64,000 nt of DNA from Clostridium sp. AN503 (GTDB lineage Bacteria > Bacillota > Clostridia > Lachnospirales > Lachnospiraceae): NCBI RefSeq assembly GCF_040719375.1, contig NZ_JBFDTP010000001.1:1240001-1304000 (forward strand). The letters are read 5' to 3'. The position numbers were made by a program, and so were the translations under genes. Below the pieces are notes generated by a model that was not told the origin of the DNA, did no database searches, and saw only the letters and a list, made by a program, of their open reading frames with translations. Below are positions 7,951-15,902 of this stretch, piece after piece. Position 1 is the first letter of the stretch; each line of letters begins with the position of its first letter.

Positions 7951-8552
7951 TGGAACTGCATATGGATAAAGAACTGGAACTAAAACTGCAGCAGGCGGTC
8001 TGGATCGGCAAGAGCCTGTTTGACAGGAACTGCACCACAGGTTCCTCGGCCAATATGAGCTTTTTCCATAACGGGCGGATCTATATCACCCAGGGCGGAA
8101 GCTGCTTTGGCACGCTGAAGCCGGAACATTTTGCTGTAATTGGTATGGACGGCGCCTGTCTTTCCCAGAACAGGCCCAGCAAGGAAGCGCCGCTGCATCT
8201 TAAGGTGTACCAGAAAAAACCGGGTACCGGCGCGGTGATCCATACCCACGGGACTTATGCGGTATTGTGGAGCTTTGTCCCCGCGGAGAATGAAAAGGAC
8301 GTGATCCCGGAGCACACCCCCTACCTGAGGATGAAGCTGGGAACGGTGGGAATGGTCCCGTATGAAAAACCAGGCTCCCAGGCGTTATTTGACGCGTTTG
8401 GTGAACGGGTCATGGACAGTGACGGCTATCTGCTGAAGCAGCATGGGGCAGTGGTGCCGGGCAAAGATTTGATGGATGCATTTTACTGTATAGAAGAACT
8501 GGAAGAAAGCGCCAGGATAGCCTGGATGTTGAGGCAGGCCGCGCTTAAGTGA
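7950..8552 (+). CDS. Class II aldolase/adducin-family protein, candidate 3-oxo-tetronate-4-phosphate decarboxylase
   Basis: 200 residues, usual for class II aldolases (L-fuculose-phosphate aldolase, AraD, OtnC). The expected motifs are present: NCTTGSSANMSF for phosphate binding, the acid/base region KEAPLHLKVY, the zinc ligands in VIHTHGTYAV and the distal histidine in YLLKQHGAVVPG. The ATG overlaps the kinase stop (TGATG), so the two are translationally coupled. With a DUF1537 partner the likely reaction is decarboxylation or retro-aldol cleavage of a phosphorylated four-carbon keto acid to a triose phosphate; this follows the OtnK-OtnC precedent and is not proven here. Confidence 0.87.
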   Translation: MELHMDKELELKLQQAVWIGKSLFDRNCTTGSSANMSFFHNGRIYITQGGSCFGTLKPEHFAVIGMDGACLSQNRPSKEAPLHLKVYQKKPGTGAVIHTHGTYAVLWSFVPAENEKDVIPEHTPYLRMKLGTVGMVPYEKPGSQALFDAFGERVMDSDGYLLKQHGAVVPGKDLMDAFYCIEELEESARIAWMLRQAALK

Positions 8553-8562
8553 GGAAATACAC

Positions 8563-9990
8563 ATGTATGATATAGGATACAGACAGACACAGGAACAGAA
8601 GACATCTCTCTCTCAGAAGATGATCCAGTCGGCGGAGATCCTTCAGATGGACGTGCAGGAGTTGGAGACGTATGTGCAGCAGCAGGCTCTTGAGAACCCG
8701 CTGATCGACTTGGATGAGATGGAGCGGGGGATCTCCGGGTCTCTGAGCGGGGACACGGACAAGCTCCGGGATGACAAGGAGGAGTTCTGCCGGAAGCTGG
8801 AGTGGTTAAACCGCACCGACGAACAGAACCGGATCTATTATTCGGAGGAGTACGAGGAGGCGGAGAACCGGGATGCCTGGAATTTTTCCGAGGAGGAAAA
8901 TTCCCTGGAGGATTATGTTCTAAGCCAGCTTGTGATGCAGATCAAGTCGGAAAAGGACTATGAATGCATGGAGTTTCTGGTGTACAGTCTGGATTCCAGA
9001 GGATACTTAACAGTTGACACGGAGGAGATCAAAAAGAAGCTGGAGATCGGTCAGGAGGCCATGGACCGGTATCTGGAGCTTTTGCAGTCCGTAGAGCCGG
9101 CAGGCGTGGGGGCCAGATCCCTGGAGGAGTGCCTGCAGATCCAGTTAAAGCGCATGCATGAGAGCGGTTATTTTGAGGAGCAGGAGTTTACGGAGCTGAT
9201 GGAGCTGACCGGCTCCCATATGGGGGCGCTGGGGAAACGTCATTTCGCCCAGATCGCGGAACAGATGGAGATCAGCACGGAGGATGTGCTGAAGGGCTAT
9301 GAGATGATCCGCAGGCTGAACCCGATCCCCGGCAATTCCTTCAGCTCCCGGGAAGATATGCGCTATGTAAAACCGGATGTGACCGTTGTAAAGTTTGAGG
9401 ACTATTTTGAGGTGCTGGTCAATGACGCCAATATCCCGCATATATCGGTGAACCGCCAGTATTTAAACATGATGAATGAGGACGCCACCGGGGAGGTCCT
9501 TGATTATCTCCAGAATAAGTACCGGCAGGTGCAGTGGGTGCAGCGCTGTATCGAGGAGCGGACCAGCACGTTGCGGAAGGTTGCAAAGGAGATCGTGGCG
9601 ATCCAGCGGGGATTTTTTGAGAAGCCGGACGGCAGGCGGGTGCCCATGAGCCTTCGGGATATCGCCGAGCGGCTGGATATCCACGAATCGACGGTGAGCC
9701 GCACGGTGAAGAATAAGTTTCTCCAGTGCCCATGGGGCATGTACCCGATGAACTACTTTTTCGTAAAGAAGGTGGCGGCCGATTCCGTAGGCGAGGCCAT
9801 GACCCCGGAGTTAGTCAAGAACAGGATCGGGGAGATCATTGAGAAGGAAGATAAGAAAAAGCCCTTGAGCGACCAGAAGATCTCCGATCAGTTGAAGGAG
9901 ATGGGGATCGATGTTTCCAGGCGCACCGTGGCAAAGTACCGGGGTGAGATGATGATCGCGGATACGGCGGGGCGGAAACTGCGGGGGTAG
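8563..9990 (+). CDS. rpoN: RNA polymerase sigma-54 factor RpoN
   Basis: 475 residues with all RpoN parts. The Gln-rich region I is at the start (QTQEQKTSLSQKMIQSAEIL, residues 7-26), then an acidic linker, the core-binding domain, an HTH (MSLRDIAERLDIHESTVSRT) that contacts the -12 element, and the RpoN box RRTVAKYR near the C-terminus that reads the -24 element. It begins 10 bases after the aldolase stop with GAGGAAA before it, so it is the third gene of the kinase operon. RpoN is usually a stand-alone global gene; placing it in a catabolic operon with its own enhancer-binding protein suggests a dedicated or feedback-controlled sigma factor. Confidence 0.95.
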   Translation: MYDIGYRQTQEQKTSLSQKMIQSAEILQMDVQELETYVQQQALENPLIDLDEMERGISGSLSGDTDKLRDDKEEFCRKLEWLNRTDEQNRIYYSEEYEEAENRDAWNFSEEENSLEDYVLSQLVMQIKSEKDYECMEFLVYSLDSRGYLTVDTEEIKKKLEIGQEAMDRYLELLQSVEPAGVGARSLEECLQIQLKRMHESGYFEEQEFTELMELTGSHMGALGKRHFAQIAEQMEISTEDVLKGYEMIRRLNPIPGNSFSSREDMRYVKPDVTVVKFEDYFEVLVNDANIPHISVNRQYLNMMNEDATGEVLDYLQNKYRQVQWVQRCIEERTSTLRKVAKEIVAIQRGFFEKPDGRRVPMSLRDIAERLDIHESTVSRTVKNKFLQCPWGMYPMNYFFVKKVAADSVGEAMTPELVKNRIGEIIEKEDKKKPLSDQKISDQLKEMGIDVSRRTVAKYRGEMMIADTAGRKLRG

Positions 9991-9999
9991 GGGTGAATG

Positions 10000-10036
10000 G
10001 AAGGAGGAGGCCTGTTTTGGGGGCAGCCTCCTTCTA
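10000..10036 (+). terminator. Terminator-like hairpin after rpoN
   Basis: AGGAGGC (10005) pairs with GCCTCCT (10026); an overlapping register pairs GAAGGAGG with CCTCCTTC. The downstream tract TCTATTC is only moderately T-rich. The position just after the rpoN stop supports a terminator. Confidence 0.55.
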
Positions 10037-10072
10037 TTCACTTGGAAAAGCCGGAGGATAGTTTATCACTTT

Positions 10073-10351
10073 TTAAAGCAAATCGCTGTGGCTGCCTGTT
10101 CGATACAGCGTCAATAGCAACACGTCTTCTGTTATTTTGTAAATTAACAACCAATCAGGTTTTACATGGCACTCCCTGTATCCGGAATAATACCCTGATA
10201 AGCTATGGTCACGATATTATGGTTCTAACTGTGCTCCGCTTGCCAGTAAAGTTATCACCTTTTTTAATGGTGCTGTATCAAAGCCACGCTTTACTGCCAT
10301 TTTATAATCTTTTTTAAACTGCGTGGTCCTTTGTATTTCATATTTAGTCAT
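10073..10351 (-). pseudogene. YafQ/RelE-family toxin gene interrupted by one in-frame stop
   Basis: On the minus strand an ATG at 10351 overlaps the antitoxin end by 8 bases and opens a 92-codon frame with clear YafQ similarity: MTKYEIQRTTQFKKDYKMA, then YRDHSLSGYYSGYRECHVK and PDWLLIYKI. Codon 45 (10217-10219) is TAA, where family members usually have a sense codon just before YRDH; AAA to TAA would explain it. Everything after it remains in frame to a natural stop at 10073. YafQ-type toxins are ribosome-dependent mRNA endonucleases; the conserved C-terminal part is lost by the stop, so the toxin should be inactive unless this is a sequencing error. The antitoxin next to it is intact. Confidence 0.8.
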
Positions 10352-10619
10352 TGTCTAAGTCCTCAAAAAGTGCTTCAACACTGGAAAATCGCGGTGCAGT
10401 CGGATCCTTTAACATTTTCTCTCCCTCAGTAAAAGCTGCCAGAGTAACGGCATTGGGGATCTGAGCACCTACTCTGAATGGTATCGCCTGTTCTCTTACT
10501 GCTTGTTTTAAAAACATATTTATTGCTGTACTCAAATTCAAGCCCATATCATCAAAAAGACGTTGAGCTTCCTTCTTCAACTCAGAATCTATTTTGATAT
10601 TCGTACTTACTGGTGGCAT
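10344..10619 (-). CDS. RelB/DinJ-family antitoxin
   Basis: 91 residues. The N-terminus (STNIKIDSELKKEAQRLFDD, then MGLNLSTAINMFLKQAV) is the ribbon-helix-helix DNA-binding domain of RelB/DinJ antitoxins. The C-terminal half (PRFSSVEALFEDLDND) is the toxin-binding segment. It lies upstream of and overlaps the YafQ-like toxin frame, as in dinJ-yafQ, and probably represses its own promoter through the TACAC-N5-GTGTA operator at 10656. With the toxin broken it is a candidate orphan antitoxin. Confidence 0.88.
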   Translation of the reverse strand: MPPVSTNIKIDSELKKEAQRLFDDMGLNLSTAINMFLKQAVREQAIPFRVGAQIPNAVTLAAFTEGEKMLKDPTAPRFSSVEALFEDLDND

Positions 10620-10651
10620 GTTATCACCTCTTTCTTGATTTCTGTATTACC

Positions 10652-10681
10652 AATATACACCCGAAGTGTAGATGATATCAA
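10652..10681 (-). promoter_or_regulatory. Promoter and operator of the RelB/DinJ antitoxin gene
   Basis: On the minus strand TTGATA (-35), an 18-base spacer and TATATT (-10) are seen. The palindrome TACAC-CCGAA-GTGTA (10656-10670) sits between the two boxes, a natural place for antitoxin autorepression. Confidence 0.5.
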
Positions 10682-10847
10682 TATGTTGGGTGTGTTTATG
10701 TTGGTGGTTTATTTTAACATTTAGAAACTGTGGAAGCGCTGTCCAGCGTAATCACTTGAAGCAGACGGAATAGGAAACGCACTATTTCCACGTTCTCGGA
10801 ATTGTGGTAGAATGAAAGAAATTGTAAGCTGACTGGGAGGGTGAGCC

Positions 10848-11261
10848 ATGAAAATGCCAACAGGAAAAATTGATACATCTATGTTTGCCCCCTGCGGCAT
10901 GAACTGTCTGGTCTGCTATAAGCATTGTTATCATAAAAAGCCGTGTGCCGGCTGTTTGAACAGTGACATGGGCAAACCGGAACACTGCCGTAAGTGCAAG
11001 ATAAAAGATTGTATTAAGGGCAAAGGGCTGTCCTATTGTTTTGAATGTCCCGATTATCCTTGTAAACTAATAAAAAACCTTGAAAAAAGCTACAACAAAA
11101 GGTATCGGGCGAGTCTTATGGAGAATAGCGAGTTTGTTCGTCAACACGGTCTGGAAAGGTTCATGGAGCAGCAGAAAGGGGGGTATACTTGTCCCAAATG
11201 CGGAGGTATCATTTCTATCCATGACAGAGAGTGTAGCGAGTGTCAAGAAAGTATGAAGTAA
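10848..11261 (+). CDS. DUF3795-family cysteine-rich protein
   Basis: 137 residues with 17 cysteines in paired motifs: APCGMNCLVCYKHC, PCAGC, HCRKCKIKDC, YCFECPDYPC, and a C-terminal YTCPKCGG...CSECQ pair resembling a zinc ribbon. This matches DUF3795, small proteins of unknown function proposed to bind metal or iron-sulphur clusters. GGGAGGGTGAGCC precedes the start. A second, broken DUF3795 copy is present at 38600-38905. It sits in an AT-rich patch with a GNAT gene and toxin-antitoxin genes, which suggests acquired DNA. Confidence 0.8.
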   Translation: MKMPTGKIDTSMFAPCGMNCLVCYKHCYHKKPCAGCLNSDMGKPEHCRKCKIKDCIKGKGLSYCFECPDYPCKLIKNLEKSYNKRYRASLMENSEFVRQHGLERFMEQQKGGYTCPKCGGIISIHDRECSECQESMK

Positions 11262-11342
11262 GCAAAGGGGTAAAAGAAAGTAACAAGTACGCGTTCGGCG
11301 GAACAGGCATACTCAATCGAAACTTGGAGAGGTGGTATCTAT

Positions 11343-11777
11343 ATGGAAATTAGAATGATAGACAATGAACAAACAGCTGATGCAGTTGCACTTATATGGA
11401 CAACATTTTTACAGTTTGAAGCCCCCGATTATTCTGATGAAGGAATACAATCGTTTAGAGATTTTATTGAAGACAAAGCCATTTTAAAATCATTAGAATT
11501 TATTGGAGCGTATGAGAATGAAGAGCTAAAAGGGGTTATAGCTACAAATGATAATCGTAAACACATTTGCTGCTTTTTCGTAAAGGCACAATATCACAAA
11601 CAAGGTATCGGTAAAAAGCTATGGGAATATCTTTTAGATCATAGCGAAAATAAAGAATTTACGGTCAATTCTTCTCCATATGCAGTCCCTGTTTATCATA
11701 AGCTCGGATTCGTGGATACAGATTGTGAACAATTAACTGACGGTATAAGATATACCCCGATGAAGTTTAGGAGATAG
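11343..11777 (+). CDS. GNAT-family N-acetyltransferase
   Basis: 144 residues with the GNAT fold. The acetyl-CoA-binding motif A appears as CCFFVKAQYHKQGIGKKLWE (a Q/R-x-x-G-x-G/A pattern, here QGIGKK), followed by VNSSPYAVPVYHKLGFVDT, the usual C-terminal motif B. GAGAGGTGG lies just upstream. Codon use is AT-rich compared with the flanking catabolic genes. The acceptor substrate is unknown. Confidence 0.87.
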   Translation: MEIRMIDNEQTADAVALIWTTFLQFEAPDYSDEGIQSFRDFIEDKAILKSLEFIGAYENEELKGVIATNDNRKHICCFFVKAQYHKQGIGKKLWEYLLDHSENKEFTVNSSPYAVPVYHKLGFVDTDCEQLTDGIRYTPMKFRR

Positions 11778-12261
11778 CAAAGCTGGCCGAGCCAGTCAGC
11801 GGTCAAAATGAACGCACTTACCAGCGTGGGGGTTTGAAAGAAATTTCAAAGAACCACTTGGCTTTCATAGATGAATTGATCATACTAGAAATATAAAAGA
11901 AAGCATCTACTCAAAAAGTGGATGCTTCTCAAAAGGTTTTGTTATGTCCTAATAGACATCGCTCACCCTGTTGGCAGACAGGGTGGGCATTATTTTCGCT
12001 CATTTCTCTTATGGAGAAAGGCGATAATCGCTACAATCTTATTGATCTTCAGCGAAAAACATCCCATTCTAAATAATCCTGACTAGTCAAAACATCCAAC
12101 GCTTTACAAACCAACCCCCGAAAAAAATTGTATAAACCAACGTTTCCATAAAACCCCTGAAATGTTATTTTGTTAGCAGAATGTGGCTGCGATGATACGG
12201 AACAGTTACTACAGAACAGCATCTGCAAGCTGCGGTTTAAGGAAAGGAGAAGGAGATCAAT
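11778..12261. other. Intergenic stretch with two hairpins and a possible coding remnant
   Basis: No complete gene is seen. Bases 11780-11898 keep one open plus-strand frame without a start codon (it includes YQRGGLKEISKNHLAF), possibly an eroded gene end. Two hairpins follow: AAGCATCTACT/AGTGGATGCTT (11901-11927), with a T-rich flank on the minus strand, and CACCCTGT/ACAGGGTG (11964-11985), followed by TTATTTT on the plus strand. Both resemble terminators. The last 150 bases precede the first nitronate-monooxygenase-like gene, with GGAAAGGAGAAGGAG as its ribosome site. Confidence 0.5.
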
Positions 12262-13240
12262 ATGAAGACAAGAATGACGGAACTGCTCGGTATCCGTTAC
12301 CCGATCATGCAGGGGGGAATGCAGACATCTGGGTGTGCCGGAGCTGGCGGCGGCTGTTTCGGAGGCGGGAGGTCTGGGCACAATCAATGTGACTATTTAT
12401 CCGGACCCGGAGGACTTACGCAGAGCGATCCGTGAGGTGAAGGCGAGAACAGAGAAGCCCTTTGCCGTTAACATTTCCCTGATCCCCAGCCTGCACCCGG
12501 GGAAGGAGCTGTTTGACCAGGTGGCGGTGATCCTGGAGGAAGGGGTGCCGGTGGTGGAGACTGCCGGGGCAAGCCCGCAGGAGTTGGCGGATGTGCTGAA
12601 TGCCCACAAGGATCAGGTTAGATGGATTCACAAGGCGGCCTGCGTGAAGCACGCGAAAAAGGCGGAGAGCATGGGCGCGGACATGATCACCATGGCGGGC
12701 TATGAGGTGGCGGGCCATCCCCATACGGACGGTGTGGGAACCATTGTGCTGGCAAACCGCACCGCACAGGAGGTGAAGGTTCCGGTCCTGGCGGCAGGTG
12801 GGATCGCCGATGGACGGGGGCTTTTGGCGGCTTTGAGCCTGGGCTGTGAGGGGATCGTCATGGGAACCCGGTTTGTGGCGAGCCGGGAGTGCTGGATCCA
12901 TCAGAACCAGAAGGATTGGATCGTAAAGGCCGGAGAGAGTCAGACGGTCCTGTGCCAGAAAACCATCCGCAACATGGTGCGCGTGGCAGACAATGCGGCG
13001 GCGAGGAAATGCCTGGAGCTGGAGGCGAAGGGCGCCGGTCTTGAGGAGCTGATGGGCGTGATCTCCGGGAAACGGGGCCGGGCGGCCTATGAAAGCGGGG
13101 CTGTGGATGATGGGATGTTTGCGGTGGGGCCGGCCTGCGGCCTGATCCATGAGGTCTTAAGCTGTAAAGAGATCATAGAAGGGATCATGGCGGAAGCAGA
13201 AAACGGCATGAACCGTTTAAACCGGATTTTTGAGCCATAG
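12262..13240 (+). pseudogene. Nitronate monooxygenase-like flavoprotein, copy 1, frameshifted
   Basis: From ATG at 12262 (AAGGAGAAGGAG upstream) the protein begins like its two paralogues (KTRMTELLGIRYPIMQGGMQ), then one extra A at about 12325 shifts the frame; the rest continues from LGVPELAAAVSEAGG for about 300 residues. Removing that base gives a normal 325-residue protein. The family (2-nitropropane dioxygenase/FabK-like TIM barrels with FMN) includes nitronate monooxygenases and enoyl-ACP reductases; the His region is EVAGHPHTDG. All downstream codons are intact, so this is a recent mutation or a sequencing error. It leads the cluster CoA transferase-acyl-CoA dehydrogenase-GntP permease. 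In an anaerobe an enoyl-thioester reductase-like role is as plausible as nitronate oxidation. Confidence 0.8.
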
Positions 13241-13264
13241 ACTGCGAGAGAAAAGGAGAAGGAA

Positions 13265-14491
13265 ATGAGCAAAAAAGCATTAGAAGGAATCCGTGTCCTG
13301 GATTTTACGACCATGGCGGCGGGGCCGACGGCGGGAGCCATGATGGCGGATTATGGAGCGGAAGTGATCAAGATCGAGCGCCCCGGAAGAGGCGAAGACG
13401 GACGGAAGTTCCCGCCCATGGTGGATGGGGAGAGCCTGTCCCACTGCTGGTTCAACAGGGGAAAAAAGTCTCTGGCAGTGGATCTCACAGATCCGGAGGG
13501 GCTGGAGGTAGTGAAAAAGCTGCTCCCAACTGCCACGGTGATCCTGGAGAATTTCCGCCCAGGCACCATGAAAAAATACGGGCTGGATTACGAGAGCGTG
13601 AAAAAAATAAAACCGGATATTGTCTATGCCTCTCTGACCACCTTCGGACAGACGGGAAAATATGTGTCCAAACCGGGCTATGATATCATCGCCCAGGCCA
13701 TGTCCGGTATCATGAGCGTCACCGGCGAGGCGGACGGAGCGCCCCAGAAGAGCGGGTTCCCGCTGGGCGACTTATTGGGCGGGCTTAACATGTTTACCGG
13801 CGTCATGACGGCCCTGTACCACTGGCGCGATACGGGTGAGGGGCAGTACGTGGATATCTCCCTGCTGCGAACTCTGATCTACATCAATACGCCGTTGATC
13901 CACTGCAATTTTGGTCCGGAGCGCATGAGCAAACGGCAGGGCAACCATCATCCAACCATGTGTCCCTACGGCGTATTTCACTGCAAGGACGGGGATATCG
14001 TCATGGCTGCGGCTGGGAAACGGATCTGGGAAAGCCTCTGTGATCTGATGGGGCATCCCGGGTGGAAGGATCACCCGGAATATTCGGAGCTGTCAGGCCG
14101 GGCGAAGAACCAGAAGGTCCTGATCCCTCTGATCAACGAATGGCTCGCCAACACTTACTCCGGCCAGGATGAGGCGCTGGCCGCCTTAGACGCAGCGGGC
14201 GTTCCCTGCTGTAAGGTTTACAACGAGTATCAGGTCTGGGCGGACGAGGAGTTCCGCGCCAACGGCTGGCTTCAGGAGCAGCCCACCATGCCGGGGATGG
14301 AATCCATGCCGACCTTTGTGACCCGCACCGGCAATTGCGGCATGTCCGAGACCCCAGTGGAGTTTGGACGCGCGCCGCTCCTTGGAGAACAGAATGTGGA
14401 GATCCTGGAGGAACTGGGCTATGATGAGGCGAAGATTGCGGAGCTTGAGGAGCGCTGGCCGCACCAGAAGCTGGAGGGAGGAAATAAATGA
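13265..14491 (+). CDS. CaiB/BaiF-family (family III) CoA transferase, copy 1
   Basis: 408 residues, the typical length. The N-terminus (LEGIRVLDFTTMAAGPTAG, MADYGAEVIKIERPGRGED) is the Rossmann-type start of family III CoA transferases. The catalytic aspartate is expected in GFPLGDLLGG. The family moves CoA between carboxylic acids through an Asp-CoA intermediate (formyl-CoA:oxalate, carnitine and bile-acid CoA transferases). AAAAGGAGAAGGAA precedes the start. Its stop overlaps the ATG of the acyl-CoA dehydrogenase gene (ATGA), so the two are coupled. It is the most divergent of the four copies here; the other three share KVVELS/TVVELS-type starts. Confidence 0.9.
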   Translation: MSKKALEGIRVLDFTTMAAGPTAGAMMADYGAEVIKIERPGRGEDGRKFPPMVDGESLSHCWFNRGKKSLAVDLTDPEGLEVVKKLLPTATVILENFRPGTMKKYGLDYESVKKIKPDIVYASLTTFGQTGKYVSKPGYDIIAQAMSGIMSVTGEADGAPQKSGFPLGDLLGGLNMFTGVMTALYHWRDTGEGQYVDISLLRTLIYINTPLIHCNFGPERMSKRQGNHHPTMCPYGVFHCKDGDIVMAAAGKRIWESLCDLMGHPGWKDHPEYSELSGRAKNQKVLIPLINEWLANTYSGQDEALAALDAAGVPCCKVYNEYQVWADEEFRANGWLQEQPTMPGMESMPTFVTRTGNCGMSETPVEFGRAPLLGEQNVEILEELGYDEAKIAELEERWPHQKLEGGNK

Positions 14492-15627
14492 GTGGACTTT
14501 ACCATATGACAGAAGACCAGCAGAGCCTGGTGGAGCTGATCAGGGATTTTATGAACCGTGAGATCAGGCCCCATGTCCTGGAATGGGAGAAAGAGGGGCA
14601 TTATCCCCGTGAGATCATCCAGATGGGGATCGATATGGGGCTGCATATGATGCAGGTGCCGGAGGAATACGGCGGTATGGGACTGGACACTACGACCACA
14701 GCCATGATGATCGAAGAAGGGGCAAAGGTAGAGAGCACCTACATGGGCATGTTCAATGTGACCAGTATGGGCGGCAAGATCGTGATGGCGGCTGGAAGCG
14801 AGGAGCAGAAGCAGTATTACGCGGGACTTTTACAGAAGGGTTATTTAAGTGCTTTTTGCCTGACGGAGCCGGGCGCAGGATCCGACAGCGCGGCGGTCCG
14901 CACCACAGCAGTGCGGGATGGGGACTCCTATGTGATAGGCGGTACCAAGATGTTCATCACCAATGCATCCCTGGCGGATGTGTTCCTGGTGGTGGCCTCC
15001 GTGGATCCGTCTAAAGGTTCAAGGGGCCTGGCGACCTTTATCGTGGAACGGGACTGCCCCGGTGTTAGCGTCAGCAAGAAGATCGACAAGTTCGGTATGC
15101 GCCTGTCCAATACGGCGGAAGTTATATTTGAGGATGTGAAGATCCCGGCGGCTAACCTGGTGGGGACGGAGGAGAGCGGCTTTGCCAACGCCATGAAAGT
15201 GCTCACCGCATCCCGCCCCATCATCGCGGCCTCCAGCCTGGGAGCCTGCCAGCTGGCGCGGGATCTGGCAGTACAGTACTCCAAAGAACGGGTGGCCTTC
15301 GGTAAGCCGATCTGCGCCAAACAGATGATCCAGGAAAAACTTGCCAATATGGAGATCCTGATACAGGCGAGCCGCGGTTTGGTATATAATGCCACTATGC
15401 TGTTGGATCAGGGGAAACCCTGCAACACGGAGGCGTCCGTTGCCAAATGCTTCGTCACGGAGGCATTTGGAACGATCACCGATGATGCGCTCCAGATCTT
15501 TGGCGGCTACGGGTTGTGCGATGAGTACCTGATCTCCAAGCTCTATCGGGATGCCAGGGTGAACCGCATCGTGGAAGGAACGAACGAGATACAGCGGGTG
15601 GTAATCTCCAAGGCCATGTTACGGTGA
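14488..15627 (+). CDS. Acyl-CoA dehydrogenase, copy 1
   Basis: 379 residues, typical of short/medium-chain acyl-CoA dehydrogenases (FAD, homotetramer). Signatures: LTEPGAGSDSAAVRTTA (FAD/acyl binding), GTKMFITNA, and the C-terminal QIFGGYGLCDEY plus RIVEGTNEIQRVV, where the Glu of EGTNEIQ is the usual alpha-proton base. It would introduce an alpha-beta double bond into the acyl-CoA made by the co-transcribed CoA transferase and pass electrons to the EtfBA encoded at 44.9-46.8 kb, or run in the reducing direction as caffeoyl-CoA or acryloyl-CoA reductases do. Substrate is not evident. Confidence 0.92.
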   Translation: MSGLYHMTEDQQSLVELIRDFMNREIRPHVLEWEKEGHYPREIIQMGIDMGLHMMQVPEEYGGMGLDTTTTAMMIEEGAKVESTYMGMFNVTSMGGKIVMAAGSEEQKQYYAGLLQKGYLSAFCLTEPGAGSDSAAVRTTAVRDGDSYVIGGTKMFITNASLADVFLVVASVDPSKGSRGLATFIVERDCPGVSVSKKIDKFGMRLSNTAEVIFEDVKIPAANLVGTEESGFANAMKVLTASRPIIAASSLGACQLARDLAVQYSKERVAFGKPICAKQMIQEKLANMEILIQASRGLVYNATMLLDQGKPCNTEASVAKCFVTEAFGTITDDALQIFGGYGLCDEYLISKLYRDARVNRIVEGTNEIQRVVISKAMLR

Positions 15628-15703
15628 GCGGCGGGGCTGTGCGGCCTGACATTCCGGTGACGGCAGAAACAGCCGGCATCACGCTTTGGTGAAGGTATAC
15701 AAA

Positions 15704-15733
15704 CCCTTCTGGTTGTTTTAACCAGAAAGGGGC
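15704..15733. promoter_or_regulatory. Hairpin/dyad upstream of GntP permease 1
   Basis: CCCTTCTGGTT and AACCAGAAAGGG form a near-perfect inverted repeat (one bulge) around GTTTT. It lies in the 275-base gap between the dehydrogenase stop and the permease start and could be an operator or a transcript-end structure. A short GGTTGTTTTAAC core recurs at about 55481, upstream of the flavin reductase-GntP operon. Confidence 0.4.
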
Positions 15734-15902
15734 GAAAATGAAATTGACATTTTTGTGACAAGTAACGTGGGAGTTTTTAAACGACTTTGTTATTATTATG
15801 ACATCATAAGAGACGTTCCGGCGCAGCGGGGGAGCGGCGTGGTAGGCGCTGCAAAAGCAGGCGGAGGGGTGTCGACAGTCACAATACGAAAGGGGAAGAA
15901 AA

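Noticed and set aside
12049..12387. Minus-strand 112-codon open frame upstream of nitronate-monooxygenase copy 1
   Set aside because: It overlaps the conserved start of the plus-strand gene and shows no recognisable domain or ribosome site.
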